Origin: an uncultured Clostridia bacterium
GTDB taxonomy: Bacteria; Bacillota; Clostridia; Christensenellales; DTU072
DNA: 41,373 bases
Reading direction: 5' to 3'
Assembly (NCBI GenBank): GCA_944362765.1
Contig: CALVTP010000010.1
Coordinates: 1 to 41,373, forward strand
Below, piece by piece: positions 26,201-34,829 of this stretch (the stretch's first letter is position 1; every line of letters starts with the position of its first letter). The notes below the pieces were generated by a model. It did not search any database and was not told where the DNA came from. It saw only the letters and a program-made list of their open reading frames with translations. Made by a program: the position numbers and the translations under genes.

Positions 26201-29200
26201 TGGACGGGGAATGGTGCCGCCGGTAGCTTCGACTTCTATTACGACTCAGACGCCGGTAAGTGGTACCTTCCCACCGAAGAAGTGCTGAACGGCTCATTCA
26301 TCCTCGTTTATTCGGGCGGCAACTATTACAGGACATCCGCCGCGGGCGGCGTTCTGACTACAATAGCAAACTGGGCTCCGGACGCAGGCGACGTCATTGA
26401 TTATTCATCGGACGGCGAAAGGCAGTATTTCGACGCGGCATTCCTGTTCGTCACAGAGGACGTCACCTTCGATCTGAACGATAAAATCACTGTTTACGAC
26501 GTTACCTTCTATTACGGCGAGGAATACGCCGGAGAGATAGACACGGTAACCGAGGAAGTGCTCCACGGCAACGTCGTGAAGGCGCCGAGTACTCCCTCAG
26601 CCGAAAATTACATCTTTATCGGCTGGTACCTTGACGGAGTGCAGTACGACTTCAACGCACAAGTGGTCAGCGACCTTATTCTGACGGCGAGATGGGAGTC
26701 GCATATAAACGGTTCCGACGCCGTAAAATACGAACTTGATTCCGAAGGCACGTCCGCCGTGGTCGTCGGCTACGACATATCGAAGCTGGACGGCTTGAAG
26801 GACGGAAAACTTCTTATCAGCAACTACTATACCGGCGGCGGCGCGGGCGTTCCGGTCACGAGGATCGGGCAGGGCGCGTTCGAAAATCTCCCCGAAACGG
26901 TGACCCAAGTCGTCATACCCGATTCGATAAGGGCTTTCGGAGACGCCGCTTTCAAAGGAGCTTCCATAAAAACGATAGTGCTTCCCGAAATGCTTTCCGT
27001 CATTCCGCCGAATTGTTTCAGCGGCTGCGCGGACCTCGAAAAGGTGATATTCCGTAACGGCGGCGCGCTTGTCACGATAGGAAACAGCGCTTTTGCCGGC
27101 TGCACGAGTCTTAAACTCGACGAATTGTGTCTTGCCGGCGATTACGAAGGGCATGATTTGAACAGAGACCCCACGCGCTCCTTCCCCGAAGGCTTGGTGA
27201 CGATAGCGCAGGGTGCCTTCCGCGGCGATTCGGCTGTCACGGCGGTGTACTTCCCGTCGACTATTCTGACGATAGGAAAAGACGCTTTCAGCGGCGCGTC
27301 GCTGAAATTCGTCGTCACTTCTTCGAATCTTATCACGCTCGGCGAAAACGCTTTCTACAACGGCGCGTTGTGGCACAAGGCGTTCAAGATATATGTTCCC
27401 GATGCCTCGGACTACGCTACCGAGGGCTGGGAGCAATATGCGGGAAGAATTTTCGACAAGGACGAGGTCGCAGGCGATTGGGCATATGTTCCCATCGAAA
27501 GCTCCAACCAAGTCGAGATAGTGCAGTACCTCGGAAGTGACTCCGAGATAACGGTGCCGCTTACCGTAGCCGGCAGGACGGTCGGCGCGATAGGCGACTA
27601 CGCTTTCGGAAAGGGCGTTACGAAAGTTTCCTTCGGCGCGGTTATGAGGATAACGGAGTATACGTTCTCGGCGGCGTCGGAGCTCAACACGCTGGAAATA
27701 AGTCGCGGCGCTCAGGAAAATTATGTCGATAACGGCGCGGCGATAATATCTTCGTTCCAAAGCCTCACGTCGCTCGATACGTTAAGCCTTATAAATCCCG
27801 ACCGCACTGTCGTCAACATCCTCGGCGGACGCAGTCTTCCCACTTCGGTAAAGAAGGTGATAATAGAAAATTCCACCGAAGCCGCGACGCTGTTCAGTGC
27901 CGGGGTGCCGAACGACTTTTTGATAAACGCTTCCTACGTAGAGGAAGTCGTCATTATCGGCGGAAACGTCACTGCGATAGGGGAGAATGCCTTCTCCGGC
28001 ATGACGCAGCTGAGGAAGCTGACGTTTACCGGTGCGGAAGGGATGAAATCGATAGCCGTGTCGGCGTTCGAGGGTGACACAAATCTTACGGAGATATATT
28101 GTGACGGCAATGAAGGGCTTCCCGCCTCCGTAGTCGAGATAGGCGCTTCGGCGTTTGAGTCGGTGCCGTGGATCGATTCTTATAAGGACGATCAAGGCTT
28201 TACGATCGTAGGCTCCGGGATCCTGTATAAGTATTCCGGTTCTGACGAGATAGTTTGGGCTCCCGAAGGAGTAACTTCGGTATCCGCAGGCGCATTTAAA
28301 GGCAACTCCAAAGTAAAAGCCGTCGTTTTCACGGGCGTCGTTGAAAAGTTGAATGTAGCTTCCGAGGCGTTCTCGATGATGAGCTCGCTCGAAGTACTCT
28401 TTATAGACGGCAGCGCGGACATAGCTTCGGGCGCATTTACCGATTCCGACAAGTTCGCGACTCTTGTCTCAGACGGCAGCCTGACAATCGCTTCGGGTGC
28501 GCTTAACGGCACGCTGTTCGAGTACGATGGGTCTTTCGGCTTCGGCGAAGTCCCCGATCTTCCGCTGCACATCTATACGACGGACGACATCGAAACCGAT
28601 TCCGACTATTACGGATATTATAACTATTCTCAGGGCGAGATAGGCATAGAAAACGGTTGGATTTACAGTTACGACAGTAGCGAAAACATCAATATTGCCA
28701 TCAAATATCTGGGGAGCGTGGGGAGCGGAAATTACAATTACGACGAGCGCGTCACGCTGGGCGGCGACTTTACCCGTGTGGCGGGCTATGCCTTCCCGCG
28801 CGGCGTGAAAGACGTCGAATATTATACCTCGGTTGCTCCATTCGACGACTACTCTCCGTTCAAGGGGTTGACCTCGGTGGAAACGCTGACGCTGATGATA
28901 AACCTCTCCGGGGTGGACGGCGTCGTGACGGTTGCCGGCTCCGATAACATTTTGAACGACCTTATTTCGAGGAGCAAGGCGGCGGATATCCGGCTCAGGA
29001 TCAACGCCGAACCCTCGCATCAGAACAACACCACGAGACTTTCAACGGTCTTCGGACTCGGGGAGAGCGGTGTGCTCTCTTCGAAGGTAAGCTCCGTGGA
29101 GGTCATCGTCGTTGAAGGAAAATCGGCGGTCATCGGGAATGAATTTTTCTATAACCAAAAGAATATCGACGAAATTTTCGTTTCCGACGGCTCCGCGGAA

Positions 29201-31705
29201 CCCGTTCCTTTGGAAAATGCCGAAATTCTCCTCAAAGGGATCTCGATAGGGCAGAGGGCTTTCAGAGGCACCGGCTGGATGGAAAAAATCGACTCCGAAC
29301 TCGTAACGATAGGCGGCACGCTGATAGATATAAAGAGTGACTCGCCCGTTATAGAGCTTCCCGAGACCGTCACTTCGATAGCAGGCTATGCCTTCGACGG
29401 CAGCGCGCTGGAGACATTGGTTATAAACGGTGGAGTCGAAATGAACGCATTCGCACTGTACGGTGCGGATAAAGCCGCAAGGGTGTTTGTTGCAAAAGGC
29501 GAAGTTACCGTCACGAACGGAGCCCCGCTCTCGCTTAGCGGCGGCTATACCTTGACGGTGTTCGATTCTCGTGGCGAAAACGGCACATGGGGCGGCGGCA
29601 CAAACGTCATTTCGAGCCGTATAGATGTTTCCGAGGTCTGTTTTACAACCGCCGACGGCGCCGACGGGCGTAAAATCCAATATATTCTGGGATCCGACTC
29701 CGCCCATACTCTTTATATGTACCGCGAATACGAAGAAGCGGACGGCGAATACTTATACGACTATACCGACATCACTATTCCTTCCGAGCTCACGTACAGT
29801 TTCGGAAACGGCACTTCGAGCGATTACGCCATAACCGCTTTCGGAAGCGGCATGCTGTTCGGCGGCACCGAAAGTTTTGCCATTCCGTTCTCGGTAACGG
29901 GCTTCAAAGCGGACGCATTCCGGAATCTGAGCAATTTGAAAGAACTGGAAATTTACGATGCGGAAGAGAATGCGGAAGGGAATGCGGCTTCACGGATCCC
30001 GGCTGAGGAACTTCGCACGGTCATCTCGTCTCACGGCGTCAGCCGCCTTGTTTACAACGGCTCGCTGACTTTACGGGATCTTCTCGGCACGACGGAAGAG
30101 CTCGCCGGTTTCGGCATAAGCGAAGTCGAGATCTCTTACGGCACCGAGGAGACCGTGCCGGAACTCTTTGTGGGCTGGAACGGCGTTTCCTCGATAATCT
30201 TCCCGGACACCATTAAAAAAGTGGGCGTAGACTCCCTTGAAAACACCTTATGGTATCAAAACTACTGGCATCAAAAATACGGCAGCAGTCACGTCATTCT
30301 GGGCGGAGTACTTTATTACAGGTATAAAACGTCGACAGCCACCGGCGGATGGATCACCATTCCGAAGGAGGTTCGTGTGGTCAACACGGACGCCTTTGCC
30401 GACCTCGGGCTGGTCGTACAGAGAATAGATTTCGAGAATGGTTCCGTGGCGGAAGAGATCCTGAGCGGAGCGTTCAGAGGCTGCTCCGAACTGAGGAGCG
30501 TCGTTCTTCCCGCATCGCTGACAAAGATAGCGGCGGACGCATTCGATGGCACGTTGATCACACAATCCGACGACATGCTGATGACCGACTATTACGACGG
30601 CGGAAAAGTGCTTATCAAGTACTACGGCAACTCCGAAGAAGTTACTCTGGACAATACCGTCAAAGTCATCGCGGCGGGCGCATTCGAAGGCAACGAACAC
30701 CTCCATTCGATAAGCTTCCTGAAAGGCGTCGCCATCGTCTCGATAGGCGAAAACGCCTTTAAAGGGTGCACTTCTCTTACGGACATTTCCTCGCTGGCGA
30801 CCACTCGGAACATTTTGTTTGTCGGCAGGGACGCCTTCGAAGGTACCCCTTGGCTTGCCGGTCGGACGGGCGACGTATATATCGGTTCCGATTCAAGAAG
30901 GGTGCTCTACCGCTTCGGCGGCGGAGAGGACTTTACGATAGATTCCTCTCTTATCGGCATAACCGATGGCGTTATCGATACCATGACCGGGGTCAAGAGG
31001 CTTATATTCAGCGGTAATGCGAGAATGCTGAACGCCGCGACGATAGCGAAACTTGCGTCGCTTCCCGGAGTCTCCTCCGTCCGGATCACCGGCGAAGAGA
31101 AGCTTGAAGAGGTGCTCGGAGGCATTTATCCGAACATTACGGCGGTCACGCTGACTACCGAGAACGGAATAGCGGCGGAAGCGCTGAAAGGCTGGGAAAA
31201 CGTTTCCGATGTAACGATTGCGGCAGCGACTGCCGTCGGACGGGACGCATTTGAAGGCACCGCATGGCTTAAAAGCTTAGCCGGGGAGAGCACGTCCGGA
31301 TTGGTCGTTTACAACAACAGCTACATTCTGGACGCAGTGGATAAAGGCGTTACCGAGATTTATTGCACCAGCGGCGTCCGGTATATCGCTTCGGGCGCGT
31401 TCGACGGCGCGGATTGGATTACCGAAATAGACTTTTCGGATTGCGAAAACCTCGTTTCGGTGCCCGAAAACGCCTTTGCGGAATGCGGAAATCTTACTTC
31501 GGTGATATTCCCCGCGTCGATGACCCAAATAGGAAAGAGCTTCGGCGAAGGGCAGGAAGTCGTCGTTACGCTGAACTCCTCGAAGGTGGCGGAGATTTCC
31601 GATTTCACCGGAATTTCCGGCATTTTGGTCGGGGCGGAGCTTATCAACGATTATCGTGAAAGGTATCCCGAATACAGCTCGTTGTTCGCTGCCCGGGAGG
31701 CTTAA
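23210..31705 (+). CDS. giant surface lipoprotein with InlB B-repeats and BspA-type leucine-rich repeats
   Basis: The 2831-residue protein starts with a lipoprotein signal peptide ending in LLTAC (lipidated Cys22). A group-3 bacterial Ig-like domain follows (about 35-110: FKTDYIVGEELDLTGI). From about 115 to 1165 there are roughly a dozen InlB-type B-repeats (Flg_new family): canonical ones carry GYxFxGWY...DITLYARW at about 151, 385 and 1133, while others have lost the GW. From about 1170 to the end lie BspA-type LRR_5 repeats, such as VTQVVIPDSIRAFGDAAF and IGENAFSGMTQLRKLTF. No LPxTG, SLH or other wall anchor is present, so the lipid is the only visible attachment. Such proteins are thought to mediate adhesion or binding at the cell surface; the ligand is unknown. 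The start is fixed by the signal peptide and GGAAG. Confidence 0.92.
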   Translation: MKKKCALILMLILAGVALLTACNEPVEVESIAISEEAEFKTDYIVGEELDLTGILLTVTRTDGTAYNVFAEDIKQDLRILNFSTSRPAEKVTVMLEYKKVRTSFDIVVRTDEEGALRYTVTFHSMGGSEVEPQAVPAYSLATEPTAPVMEGYAFKGWYTETTFNNIFNFSTMNITSDITLYARWAELHSVTFYALKEGIDPEDPVAGGNPDNYVLLQTTEVPEGDAFTAVPAVPTIEGFEGSWDRNVFSAVNGDIEVYPEYTPVYYTVSFVARVGDEEVSLGDPLSVRSGTELSEEGEYAENIAEFAEYADQIEVEGRVFTGNWYPALPLTVTSNITISADFGYKYHLVTLKWNYETDNENYKTVSVQHGLALTEEAAGAPERDGYVFDGWYTTTECSEEWNFTNTVTDDVTLYAGWRELRYVDYYIPSGLDYDEEPELDEENSFVTGGVTYYLYLRREVPDGSGVSPESIPQATGYSGTWHYYVNGADGGPFNGVQELTEDVRVYALYTPNLYAVNFISDSETVASLEVPYNQTIPASGIPGDPSRNGYTFLNWALSGEAVDFDNYRITSDVNFTAQFTPNVYVVEFYCYPGSDVADETSEVTYDRTFSFPSVTYQDHRLSGWFAQKNYSDGSEWQSGTPLNAGNISERTGSEGNFDIPGTTVLRLYAGWVRQYDVTFYDDNDEILSQMTVDAGSALNESDAPEISGREGYNAVWYDFTGTDLGGEYEFGTVLTGDIALKIVYIPIKYTVTFDLQFRYSDNNVKGTYRLEERTLQVSHGAEIGSVTGADGIPAVNNLSDTEKAALFAGTGYTAIPEGTELNWTHSGGAQTIASTVIDAADENFTAYVYVAYFNVEWRSSDDPGAINDQILDTAVTEFGKPIPEYKGSDQPVSTGEKFERFQAYTKDGEQYTSTEVSEDLVMRPVFSPILYNITFRAPGSNDALSQYDVNGDSEELNANGAAQYVYGEKLWLTDGITGRHPVVDYGAVSVVGRDITGWTGNGAAGSFDFYYDSDAGKWYLPTEEVLNGSFILVYSGGNYYRTSAAGGVLTTIANWAPDAGDVIDYSSDGERQYFDAAFLFVTEDVTFDLNDKITVYDVTFYYGEEYAGEIDTVTEEVLHGNVVKAPSTPSAENYIFIGWYLDGVQYDFNAQVVSDLILTARWESHINGSDAVKYELDSEGTSAVVVGYDISKLDGLKDGKLLISNYYTGGGAGVPVTRIGQGAFENLPETVTQVVIPDSIRAFGDAAFKGASIKTIVLPEMLSVIPPNCFSGCADLEKVIFRNGGALVTIGNSAFAGCTSLKLDELCLAGDYEGHDLNRDPTRSFPEGLVTIAQGAFRGDSAVTAVYFPSTILTIGKDAFSGASLKFVVTSSNLITLGENAFYNGALWHKAFKIYVPDASDYATEGWEQYAGRIFDKDEVAGDWAYVPIESSNQVEIVQYLGSDSEITVPLTVAGRTVGAIGDYAFGKGVTKVSFGAVMRITEYTFSAASELNTLEISRGAQENYVDNGAAIISSFQSLTSLDTLSLINPDRTVVNILGGRSLPTSVKKVIIENSTEAATLFSAGVPNDFLINASYVEEVVIIGGNVTAIGENAFSGMTQLRKLTFTGAEGMKSIAVSAFEGDTNLTEIYCDGNEGLPASVVEIGASAFESVPWIDSYKDDQGFTIVGSGILYKYSGSDEIVWAPEGVTSVSAGAFKGNSKVKAVVFTGVVEKLNVASEAFSMMSSLEVLFIDGSADIASGAFTDSDKFATLVSDGSLTIASGALNGTLFEYDGSFGFGEVPDLPLHIYTTDDIETDSDYYGYYNYSQGEIGIENGWIYSYDSSENINIAIKYLGSVGSGNYNYDERVTLGGDFTRVAGYAFPRGVKDVEYYTSVAPFDDYSPFKGLTSVETLTLMINLSGVDGVVTVAGSDNILNDLISRSKAADIRLRINAEPSHQNNTTRLSTVFGLGESGVLSSKVSSVEVIVVEGKSAVIGNEFFYNQKNIDEIFVSDGSAEPVPLENAEILLKGISIGQRAFRGTGWMEKIDSELVTIGGTLIDIKSDSPVIELPETVTSIAGYAFDGSALETLVINGGVEMNAFALYGADKAARVFVAKGEVTVTNGAPLSLSGGYTLTVFDSRGENGTWGGGTNVISSRIDVSEVCFTTADGADGRKIQYILGSDSAHTLYMYREYEEADGEYLYDYTDITIPSELTYSFGNGTSSDYAITAFGSGMLFGGTESFAIPFSVTGFKADAFRNLSNLKELEIYDAEENAEGNAASRIPAEELRTVISSHGVSRLVYNGSLTLRDLLGTTEELAGFGISEVEISYGTEETVPELFVGWNGVSSIIFPDTIKKVGVDSLENTLWYQNYWHQKYGSSHVILGGVLYYRYKTSTATGGWITIPKEVRVVNTDAFADLGLVVQRIDFENGSVAEEILSGAFRGCSELRSVVLPASLTKIAADAFDGTLITQSDDMLMTDYYDGGKVLIKYYGNSEEVTLDNTVKVIAAGAFEGNEHLHSISFLKGVAIVSIGENAFKGCTSLTDISSLATTRNILFVGRDAFEGTPWLAGRTGDVYIGSDSRRVLYRFGGGEDFTIDSSLIGITDGVIDTMTGVKRLIFSGNARMLNAATIAKLASLPGVSSVRITGEEKLEEVLGGIYPNITAVTLTTENGIAAEALKGWENVSDVTIAAATAVGRDAFEGTAWLKSLAGESTSGLVVYNNSYILDAVDKGVTEIYCTSGVRYIASGAFDGADWITEIDFSDCENLVSVPENAFAECGNLTSVIFPASMTQIGKSFGEGQEVVVTLNSSKVAEISDFTGISGILVGAELINDYRERYPEYSSLFAAREA
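28151..31705 (+). repeat. higher-order AFxGTxW repeat inside the giant lipoprotein
   Basis: The C-terminal half repeats a unit larger than a single LRR_5. Each begins with AF or SL, then ENT, EGT, DGT, RGT or ESV and often W, and runs through a loop with a short hairpin (GGVLYYRY, KVLIKYYG, RRVLYRFG). It ends in one to three ordinary repeats such as VIAAGAFEGNEHLHSISF. Units start near residues 1648, 2017, 2342, 2444, 2542 and 2680; the middle ones are about 100 residues apart. Confidence 0.6.
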
Positions 31706-31716
31706 AAAAGCATTGA

Positions 31717-31742
31717 CTCCGAAAAGCTGTCTTTTTTCGGAG
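31717..31742 (+). terminator. hairpin after the giant lipoprotein gene
   Basis: CTCCGAAAA (31717-31725) and TTTTCGGAG (31734-31742) form a perfect 9-bp stem, with a T run on its 3' arm. No separate T tract follows, so termination may be partial. It ends 8 bases before the -10 box of the next gene. Confidence 0.5.
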
Positions 31743-31747
31743 CGATA

Positions 31748-31756
31748 TGATATAAT
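31748..31756 (+). promoter_or_regulatory. extended -10 promoter of the 937-residue lipoprotein gene
   Basis: TGATATAAT is a perfect extended -10 element. No good -35 box is found at 17 bp, where the sequence is part of the preceding hairpin; the TTGACT at 31713 is too far away. The ATG at 31817 follows with a leader of about 54 bases and AAGGAG. Confidence 0.65.
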
Positions 31757-31816
31757 GATACTAAGTTCGGTAAATCCGACTTGTATAAAGTAACAAAATT
31801 GACAAGGAGAACCGAA

Positions 31817-34630
31817 ATGAAGCGCAAAATTTTCAAAGTTTTGGCATGCGTATTGGTGTTGTCCATCGTTATGGTCGGTCTTGTCGCCTGCATCAAAGAC
31901 AAGGATGAGGGCAAGAAGGACAACAACAAAGACGACACAATCGACATCAATATCCTGCCCGATATGGTAGACTACGGCACCGCCGTTTATTACGATGTCC
32001 CGAAGGTCGATTATTCCTCCCATCAAGTGGCTTGGGAAAAAGAGCTTAACGCCAAACTCGACGAGGAGCACGATAACTGGCTTCTCGAAGGGGAAGAAGA
32101 CTGGGATAACGAAAATTATTACAGCTTCGGAGCCATTACCGGCGAAGGCACCGGCGTCCACCGTCAGCACCGCTTCGGCTACCTCGCCCAAGACGGAAAC
32201 GGAGACTGGTACTTCGAGGACAGCGACTCGGCAAACACCGTCGAGAGGATCTTCTGCTACTCCACTCCCAGGCAGTTTCTTGAAGCTTTGTCCGTTCAGG
32301 GCGTAAAGGTTGCGTACACCGACGGCATGGTCAAATACATAACCCGTAACGACAAACCTTACGACAATCGTGAAGAGTACCACGATTACGAATACGAACT
32401 CGGCAAAGCCTCCGCGCTCCAGGACTATCGCGAACTTGAAGAACTCGAAGAGATTTATAACGATTGGGATGAGGATAGGATCGGTCGTGACAGCATGTTC
32501 GAAAACTCCGAAGAAGTTTCCGACGCCATCAACCTCAAAAACCGCAAGATCTCCGGCGAAATTTTTGCGATATTCGGTGACGCCGCCGACCAGTTCGCTC
32601 TGACGGCGATTGCGCTTCTCGAGTACTCTACCTATGTCATAGAAAACGTGATGATCCCCGCTTACGAAAAGGAGTACAATGCTTCCAAAGCGGCGGACGG
32701 TTACTCGGGCGAGTACAACGATCTGGTTGATCTTTCGGGCGCGCTCGACGCAGGGACTTACGCCTATTTAGAAGGGAGTGAAACCGCGGGAGACGTTTCC
32801 GATTACCGAAAACTGATAAATTATATGCGCGAAGAGGTGTACGACTACGACACCCTGGTGTATCTTCTGAGCTTCCGTGAGTATGCCGAAATGGCGGTGA
32901 AAGCCACAGGTGAATTGGCGGCTTACGAAGTCAAAAACATGGCTGAACCGATGACGCTGTTCGGCTACCATTATCAGTTCAGGCACCGCGATTATAACTT
33001 CTACGATACCAATGAAACCTATAATTTCAGGGACGAAAAGAGCTTGATGAGCGACTCTACAAGCCTCGGAAAGTACGAGTACTTCCTGAAGCTCAGCCAT
33101 GAAAGCTACTTCGCTTCGGGTCCCAACAACACCGTTACCGCCCGGGACGAACAATACGCTCTCGATTACAGAACCATCGACAGGGATCACTATGAACAGG
33201 CGTATCGTTACAGCTCCGCCTGCCTTACCGGTTACTACGAGGCGCAGCTTGAGTTCCAAGCCATCCAGGAGAGAATGGACGTCGATATTTACGTAGGCGG
33301 CAGCATGGAGACGACCGAGGATGGCAAAATCGCGCAGCGCTATGCGGAAAGCATCGGCTACGCCAAGCAAGGGCCCACCGCCAAATATGACTCCAAAATG
33401 ACGAAAACCTATTCGCAGGAGATGTTCAAAGCGATGGGCAGCCGCGGCGCCGCTCTCGATTCCAACCTCAAAATTTCGGACGTCAACTGGAAATACACCG
33501 CAGACGAGATGACCACCAAAAGATTTAACCTTGTCAGCGCCAGATGGCTTTCGATAGAGGACACCTCGAATCTCGATCCAATAGAAAAATATTACAAGGT
33601 CGAGTACGAAATCGAATTGCTGAAGAGCCAGGATTACACCTTAAACCACAGCTATTTAAAAGATTCCGACTTCACCAACGGTCTGCAATACGAAATTTAC
33701 GCTTACTCCGCCGATTCGGTTCGCGGCATACAACAAAATAAGAAAAACGACGTTATCTACTACAAAACCATTCAGCGCTTTGAAGATGCCGTAAACGAAG
33801 CTTCTGGCGGGTATCGTGACGTTTACGCTGCGCTCGAGGAAGATGTCGGCAGGAACTTTGCCGAGTACACCAACCTCAACAGGAACTATTCCGGTATCGA
33901 CGACGAAATCAAAAACTCCGACGGAGCCGACTGGACGGGCGTCAGAAGCAATGTCAAAGAAACGCTGAACGAGGACTATGAAGGTTACAGCAAAGACCAT
34001 GACGACGTCGACGAGCACTTTGAAAAGACTCTTATCAGGCAAATTTATGTCTGCAAGACGAGTTCTTCCGATGAGGGTCAGCGCGGCGGCTCCGCAGATC
34101 ACTGCCTTATCAGCAACAGCTCAAACCACACCAATTATTGCGGTGAGGACTACGATACCAACTGGGCGCTTTCGAGACTTGCAAATAACCACGAAAGGTC
34201 GCTTAGGTATATGTACGGACAGGCGGAAGTCGAATTCACGAAGATGAAGCTCGATTATATCGAAAAAACCGTCAACCTCGATTCGATTGCTGCCGGCGCA
34301 TTGCTGAACGCCGGTCTGGGACGCGACGCCTTCTTTAAGGACAACGAGAACGGGGTCAGAACGGAAACGCTGAATAGCGATGACGATATAGTGAAGGTAT
34401 TGCGCGACGGTAGCGGTCAACCTATAAACCTTCCGACCTACGGAGGGGAATACGGAGTCGACCCGAAAGAAACAGGCAAAGAATTCACCGTCACTATCAA
34501 AGGAAAGCGCTATAAGATAAAATTCGAAGGTTGGTACGTCGACCCGCAATTGAAGTACAAAGTACTTGAAGACGAGCAATATTCCTATGATATCGAGCTC
34601 TATCCCGGATACACTGTTACCAAACAATAA
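31817..34630 (+). CDS. large lipoprotein of unknown function with a C-terminal B-repeat-like tail
   Basis: The 937-residue product has a lipoprotein signal ending in GLVAC (Cys25), then a charged linker rich in Lys and Asp. The body is rich in Tyr, Asp and Glu and looks mostly helical (for example YRELEELEEIYNDWDEDR and EVYDYDTLVYLLSFREY). Four cysteines cluster near the segment YVCKTSSSDEG to NYCGEDYD. The last 45 residues (YKIKFEGWYVDPQLKY, then YDIELYPGYTV) look like one InlB-type B-repeat. I do not recognise the central region. The frame is open 12 codons upstream, but AAGGAG and the signal peptide fix the start at 31817. It is downstream of the giant lipoprotein with its own promoter and a strong terminator. 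Confidence 0.85.
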   Translation: MKRKIFKVLACVLVLSIVMVGLVACIKDKDEGKKDNNKDDTIDINILPDMVDYGTAVYYDVPKVDYSSHQVAWEKELNAKLDEEHDNWLLEGEEDWDNENYYSFGAITGEGTGVHRQHRFGYLAQDGNGDWYFEDSDSANTVERIFCYSTPRQFLEALSVQGVKVAYTDGMVKYITRNDKPYDNREEYHDYEYELGKASALQDYRELEELEEIYNDWDEDRIGRDSMFENSEEVSDAINLKNRKISGEIFAIFGDAADQFALTAIALLEYSTYVIENVMIPAYEKEYNASKAADGYSGEYNDLVDLSGALDAGTYAYLEGSETAGDVSDYRKLINYMREEVYDYDTLVYLLSFREYAEMAVKATGELAAYEVKNMAEPMTLFGYHYQFRHRDYNFYDTNETYNFRDEKSLMSDSTSLGKYEYFLKLSHESYFASGPNNTVTARDEQYALDYRTIDRDHYEQAYRYSSACLTGYYEAQLEFQAIQERMDVDIYVGGSMETTEDGKIAQRYAESIGYAKQGPTAKYDSKMTKTYSQEMFKAMGSRGAALDSNLKISDVNWKYTADEMTTKRFNLVSARWLSIEDTSNLDPIEKYYKVEYEIELLKSQDYTLNHSYLKDSDFTNGLQYEIYAYSADSVRGIQQNKKNDVIYYKTIQRFEDAVNEASGGYRDVYAALEEDVGRNFAEYTNLNRNYSGIDDEIKNSDGADWTGVRSNVKETLNEDYEGYSKDHDDVDEHFEKTLIRQIYVCKTSSSDEGQRGGSADHCLISNSSNHTNYCGEDYDTNWALSRLANNHERSLRYMYGQAEVEFTKMKLDYIEKTVNLDSIAAGALLNAGLGRDAFFKDNENGVRTETLNSDDDIVKVLRDGSGQPINLPTYGGEYGVDPKETGKEFTVTIKGKRYKIKFEGWYVDPQLKYKVLEDEQYSYDIELYPGYTVTKQ

Positions 34631-34646
34631 ACCACTTCATTCCGAT

Positions 34647-34677
34647 AAAAAAGGCTCCCCGGCAGGGAGCCTTTTTT
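34647..34677. terminator. strong terminator between convergent genes
   Basis: AAAAAAGGCTCCC and GGGAGCCTTTTTT form a perfect 13-bp stem around CGGCA, flanked by A and T runs on either strand. It lies 17 bases past the lipoprotein stop and could also stop the minus-strand cotransporter transcript 150 bases beyond its stop. Confidence 0.9.
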
Positions 34678-34829
34678 ATGTTTTAAGCATTTATTCCCGG
34701 AAGAGATTTTCTTCGGGGCGTTTTGCCCGTAAGACCGGTTCGGCACTGTTTTTTCGTCGGGCGACAGCCGGGAATCTTCGGCGATATCCCGCCGGGGAAA
34801 CTTTCGTTCCGATATCCGCGGAAGGGGAG

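Noticed and set aside
26597..27760. Antisense frame of 387 codons inside the giant lipoprotein gene
   Set aside because: The product is Arg- and Tyr-rich, typical of reversed repeat DNA, with no supporting signals.
31781..31816. Start of the 937-residue lipoprotein 12 codons upstream
   Set aside because: AAGGAG lies inside this extension and directly serves the ATG at 31817, which begins a proper lipoprotein signal peptide.
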